64,000 nucleotides of DNA from CBDDBX01 sp965225955 (lineage in GTDB: Bacteria; Acidobacteriota; Aminicenantia; UBA2199). The position numbers and the translations under genes are program-made. The DNA lies in assembly GCA_965225955.1 (NCBI GenBank), contig CBDDBX010000009.1:1-64000 (forward strand). The letters run 5' to 3'. Every line of letters begins with the position of its first letter. The first letter of the stretch is position 1. Shown here piece after piece: positions 61,060 to 64,000 of the stretch. The notes beneath the pieces were generated by a model, which searched no databases, was not told the DNA's origin, and saw only the letters and a program-made list of their open reading frames with translations.

Positions 61060-63201
61060 ATGGAACTTAAATTTGTTAAATTAAATTTTCTTATTTTATT
61101 GCTTTCACTAAGTCTTGTACTTATTGCCTGTTCAGGTGAAAAGGCTGTTAAGGCTCCTGTGAAAGAAGCGGTAAATCCTTTCTTTGCTGATTACGGTACT
61201 CCTCATGAAGTACCTGCTTTTGATAAAATCAAAGCTGAGCACTACATGCCTGCTTTCAAAAAAGGTATGGAAGAGCAGAAGAAAGAGATAGAGGCAATTG
61301 TAAACAAAACTGAAGAACCAGACTTTGAAAACACAATCGAAGCGATGGAACTTACAGGTGCTCTGCTGACAAAAGTTGAAAGCGTTTTCTTCAATCTTAC
61401 ATCAGCTGAAACAAACGATGAACTTCAGAAGATTCAGAAAGATGTAACTCCACTTCTTTCAAAACATTCTGATGATATCAATCTTAATGCTAAGCTGTTT
61501 GCAAGAGTTAAAGCTGTTTATGATAAGAGAGATAAACTCAATCTTAATCAGGAACAGCAGATGGTTCTCAAAAAGTACTACCAGGGTTTTGTAAGAGGTG
61601 GTGCTGAACTGAAACCTGAAGATCAGGACAAACTGAGAAAACTCAATGCAGAGCTATCAATGCTGGCACTTAAGTTTGGTGAAAACCTTCTTAATGAAGT
61701 TAAAACTTTTGAAATGGTTCTTGATAAAAAAGAAGATCTTGCTGGTCTTCCTGAATCAGTAATTGCCGGAGCAGCTGAAACTGCAAAAGCAAGAGGCCAT
61801 GAAGGCAAATGGGCATTCACTCTGGATAAGCCAAGCTGGATTCCTTTCCTTCAGTACTCAACAAGACGTGATCTGAGAGAGAAACTTTACAAAGGTTATA
61901 TTAATAAAGGTAACAACAATAACGAACTTGATAATAAGAAAGTTATTTCAAAAATGGCTGCTCTGAGAGTTGAAAAAGCAAACCTTCTTGGTTTTAAAAC
62001 TTATGCAGCATATATTGTTGATAAAAACATGGCAAAAACTCCTGCCAATGTTTATAAACTTCTGAATCAGCTGTGGAAAGCGGCTCTGCCTATAGCTAAG
62101 AAAGAGGCTGCTGAACTACAGAAAATGATCAATAAAGAAGGCGGTAAATTCAAACTGGCTTCATGGGACTGGTGGTACTATGCTGAGAAACTCAGAAAAG
62201 AGAAGTACAATCTTGATGAAAATCAGCTGAGACCATATTTCAAACTTGATAATGTAAGAGATGGAGCTTTCCACGTTGCAAAACAGCTCTTTGGTATTGA
62301 GTTTGTCGAGAGAACCGATATTCCAAAATATCACAAAGATGTACAGACTTTTGAAGTAAAAGATAAAGATGGTAAATTCATCGGTATCTTCCTTATGGAC
62401 TTCCATCCAAGACCTGGTAAAAGAGGTGGCGCATGGATGAACAGTTACAGAAAACAGGTTAGAATTAAAGGTAAACAGGTTTATCCTGTTATCGTAAATG
62501 TATGTAATTTCTCAAAACCAGTTGGAGACAAACCAGCTCTTATCAGTTTTGATGAAGTTGAAACTCTTTTCCATGAATTTGGTCACGGACTTCACGGTCT
62601 GCTTTCAAACTGCACATACAACTCAGTTTCAGGTACATCTGTACCAAGAGACTTTGTAGAACTTCCATCACAGCTTATGGAACACTGGGCATCACAGCCT
62701 GAAGTTCTTAAAGTATATGCAAAGCATTACAAAACCGGAGAAGTTATTCCTCAGGAACTTATTAAAAAGCTCGAAAACAGCAGTCACTTCAACCAGGGCT
62801 TTGGTACAACAGAATATCTGGCAGCAGCACTGCTTGATATGAACTGGCATACTCTTACTGAAGCAAAAGAAGTTGATACAACAAGTTTTGAGAACGACTA
62901 TCTGAAAAAGATCGGTCTCATTCCTGAAATTATCTCAAGATACAGAAGTACATACTTCAGCCACATTACCGGTGGTTATGCTGCAGGTTACTATGTATAC
63001 ATCTGGGCAGCAGTTCTTGATAACGATGCATTTGAAGCATTTAAGGAAAAAGGTAATATCTACGATCAGGAAACAGCTACTAAACTGAGAAAGTTCATCT
63101 ATGGTAGTGGTGGAAGCGATGAAGCTATGAAACTTTACAAGAGTTTCAGAGGTGCAGATCCAAAAATCGAACCACTTCTTAAGAACAGAGGACTTAAATA
63201 G
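61060..63201 (+). CDS. M3-family peptidyl-dipeptidase (Dcp-like) lipoprotein
   Basis: 713 residues. The signal has the lipobox LIAC (Cys near residue 24), so it is a lipoprotein; classical Dcp is cytoplasmic or periplasmic, and lipid-anchored members are common in Bacteroidetes and other diderms. Zinc motif LFHEFGHGLHGLL (His505, Glu506, His509), then the downstream ASQPEVL and HFNQGFGTTEYLAA blocks, third ligand Glu in FVELPSQLMEHW, and YFSHITGGYAAGYYVYIWAAVLDNDAF near the end. It removes dipeptides from C-termini of peptides. The start lacks a ribosome site; signal peptide placement supports ATG 61060. A strong terminator follows. Confidence 0.92.
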   Translation: MELKFVKLNFLILLLSLSLVLIACSGEKAVKAPVKEAVNPFFADYGTPHEVPAFDKIKAEHYMPAFKKGMEEQKKEIEAIVNKTEEPDFENTIEAMELTGALLTKVESVFFNLTSAETNDELQKIQKDVTPLLSKHSDDINLNAKLFARVKAVYDKRDKLNLNQEQQMVLKKYYQGFVRGGAELKPEDQDKLRKLNAELSMLALKFGENLLNEVKTFEMVLDKKEDLAGLPESVIAGAAETAKARGHEGKWAFTLDKPSWIPFLQYSTRRDLREKLYKGYINKGNNNNELDNKKVISKMAALRVEKANLLGFKTYAAYIVDKNMAKTPANVYKLLNQLWKAALPIAKKEAAELQKMINKEGGKFKLASWDWWYYAEKLRKEKYNLDENQLRPYFKLDNVRDGAFHVAKQLFGIEFVERTDIPKYHKDVQTFEVKDKDGKFIGIFLMDFHPRPGKRGGAWMNSYRKQVRIKGKQVYPVIVNVCNFSKPVGDKPALISFDEVETLFHEFGHGLHGLLSNCTYNSVSGTSVPRDFVELPSQLMEHWASQPEVLKVYAKHYKTGEVIPQELIKKLENSSHFNQGFGTTEYLAAALLDMNWHTLTEAKEVDTTSFENDYLKKIGLIPEIISRYRSTYFSHITGGYAAGYYVYIWAAVLDNDAFEAFKEKGNIYDQETATKLRKFIYGSGGSDEAMKLYKSFRGADPKIEPLLKNRGLK

Positions 63202-63230
63202 AGTTAAAACACTTTTTTAAGCAATAGAAG

Positions 63231-63256
63231 GGGAGGCTAAGCCTCCCTTTTTTTTT
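63231..63256 (+). terminator. Rho-independent terminator of the M3 peptidase gene
   Basis: Seven-bp G+C-rich stem (63231-63237 with 63241-63247), TAA loop, then nine T residues. Confidence 0.9.
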
Positions 63257-63266
63257 ATATATAACT

Positions 63267-63884
63267 ATGGAAATAGATCTTAAAAGCAGAGCCGGGTTTA
63301 TAGATATTTATCTTCTTGATCAGATTATGAAAGGACGCTTTCATGATAAAATGAAAATACTTGATGCAGGTTGTGGAAGAGGACGTAATTCTATACCTCT
63401 CATCAGGAATGGCGCTGAAGTATATTGTATGGATCGCGATGATATAGCTATTGGTGATCTTAACAGATATGTTTTTGATATAGACAGGAACTATCCTTCA
63501 GAAAGATTCATTTCTGGAGATCTTGAGGAACTCCCATTTGAAACTGGGAGTTTTGACGGGGTTATATCCAATGCTGTTCTGCATTTCGCCAGTAATAGAG
63601 ATAATTTTGAAAAGATGTTTTCCGAACTTGTAAGAGTTCTCAGAAAGGGAGGAGTGCTGTTCTGCAGAACAGCTACTGATACAGGACTCAGTTCTCTTCT
63701 GTCCCCACCGGATATTGATGGATGGAGTAGTCTTCCTGATGGAACCAGACGCTTTCTTACTTCAGGGGATGACATGAAAATATTGGCAGAAAAGAATGGC
63801 TGCTGCTGGTTTGAGCCTTTTAAAACAGTTGTTGTGGACAAGCTGAGAGCAATGTCAACTATAGTTCTCAAAAAAGAGATATAG
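63267..63884 (+). CDS. Class I SAM-dependent methyltransferase
   Basis: 205 residues. The SAM-binding motif I is MKILDAGCGRGRNSIPLIRNGAEVYCMDRDD (Gly-x-Gly and an acidic end), followed by SGDLEELPFETGSFDGVISNAVLHFA, and ELVRVLRKGGVLFCRTA, the usual order of the methyltransferase type 11 group. Substrate unknown. The ATG at 63267 follows the terminator directly and has no ribosome site; TATATA ends five bases before it, so this mRNA may also be leaderless, or the call of the promoter is coincidental because it lies in the terminator T run. Downstream to 64000 I see no gene. Confidence 0.85.
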   Translation: MEIDLKSRAGFIDIYLLDQIMKGRFHDKMKILDAGCGRGRNSIPLIRNGAEVYCMDRDDIAIGDLNRYVFDIDRNYPSERFISGDLEELPFETGSFDGVISNAVLHFASNRDNFEKMFSELVRVLRKGGVLFCRTATDTGLSSLLSPPDIDGWSSLPDGTRRFLTSGDDMKILAEKNGCCWFEPFKTVVVDKLRAMSTIVLKKEI

Positions 63885-64000
63885 CTGGATTCCTGAATTA
63901 AGGACTCTTTCTATGAGCTGAATATCTCTGATTTTCTTTGTGTTACCGATTAATAAGTTCAGACTGACCTGTTGAGGTTTTAACCAGCTGCCACAGATCA

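Noticed and set aside
1..64000. tRNA, rRNA or CRISPR loci
   Set aside because: I looked for GGTTCGA-type arms and for regularly spaced direct repeats and saw none; a scan with dedicated programs could still find something that I missed.

Overview
The window is a gene-dense, A+T-rich bacterial segment (roughly 40% GC by eye) with no rRNA, tRNA, phage or CRISPR array that I could see. Several lipobox lipoproteins, a C-terminal-Phe outer-membrane barrel, a LolD/LolE-like exporter with a LolA-like partner and many Sec signal peptides indicate a double-membraned (diderm) organism. AsnA, the DHODH-like orphan, Reg_prop sensors, a secreted GH92 mannosidase and an M3 peptidase lipoprotein together suggest a free-living heterotroph, perhaps a spirochaete; the phylum is my inference and is not proven by a marker gene here.

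Layout. 0-8 kb: a partial CcdA-like membrane protein, then leftward genes for an RlhA-type U32 protein, a PNPOx-like protein, a frameshifted GH92 mannosidase and a frameshifted MutS-like ATPase. 8-14 kb: a FucP-type sugar permease, a GT-C-like membrane protein, an HExxH lipoprotein and a decayed GntR gene. 14-21 kb: a 337-bp inverted-repeat element, a strong promoter, an unlisted 51-codon Ile/Val/Leu-rich leader peptide and ilvB-ilvN-ilvC-ilvD-ilvA, together a classical attenuated branched-chain operon. 21-25.6 kb: ECF sigma factor, anti-sigma and zinc-ribbon membrane protein, then an SLC12-type transporter and a second short inverted-repeat element. 25.8-28.3 kb: a folate/pterin operon (FolM-like SDR, folB, folK, folE) ending in an alkyltransferase-like protein. 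28.3-31.3 kb: two multiply frameshifted genes (GGDEF protein, HI0933 flavoprotein). 31.6-39.6 kb: asnA, a PPC-like secreted protein, a TetR/radical SAM/KAS III-like/EFR1 operon, a PD40 protein and a DHODH-like protein.

39.7-46.8 kb: an alpha/beta hydrolase lipoprotein, then a periplasmic-ligand histidine kinase with an NtrC-type regulator, followed by a match to a sigma-54 -24/-12 promoter in front of a secreted S41 protease and a stand-alone copy of that protease's N-terminal domain. 46.9-49.7 kb: a secreted metallophosphoesterase preceded by a TPP-riboswitch-like leader, and a second threonine dehydratase. 49.7-55.5 kb: a leftward TetR / OM barrel / ABC ATPase / two FtsX permeases / LolA-like operon with tandem palindromic operators. 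55.6-64 kb: a 1233-residue Reg_prop sensor kinase, a polysaccharide deacetylase, a small SLATT/DUF4231-like membrane protein, an M3 dipeptidase lipoprotein and a methyltransferase.

Strongest leads: (1) the TetR-controlled radical SAM + KAS III-like + flavodoxin/ferredoxin operon, whose KAS III-like protein keeps the Cys nucleophile but seems to lack the catalytic His and Asn; (2) the sensor kinase / sigma-54 activator / sigma-54 promoter / S41 protease module; (3) the ilv attenuator; (4) the TPP-like leader before a secreted phosphatase. Five genes carry about a dozen frameshifts in total, clustered in a few places, which is either local sequence error or real decay and should be settled before functional claims are made on them.
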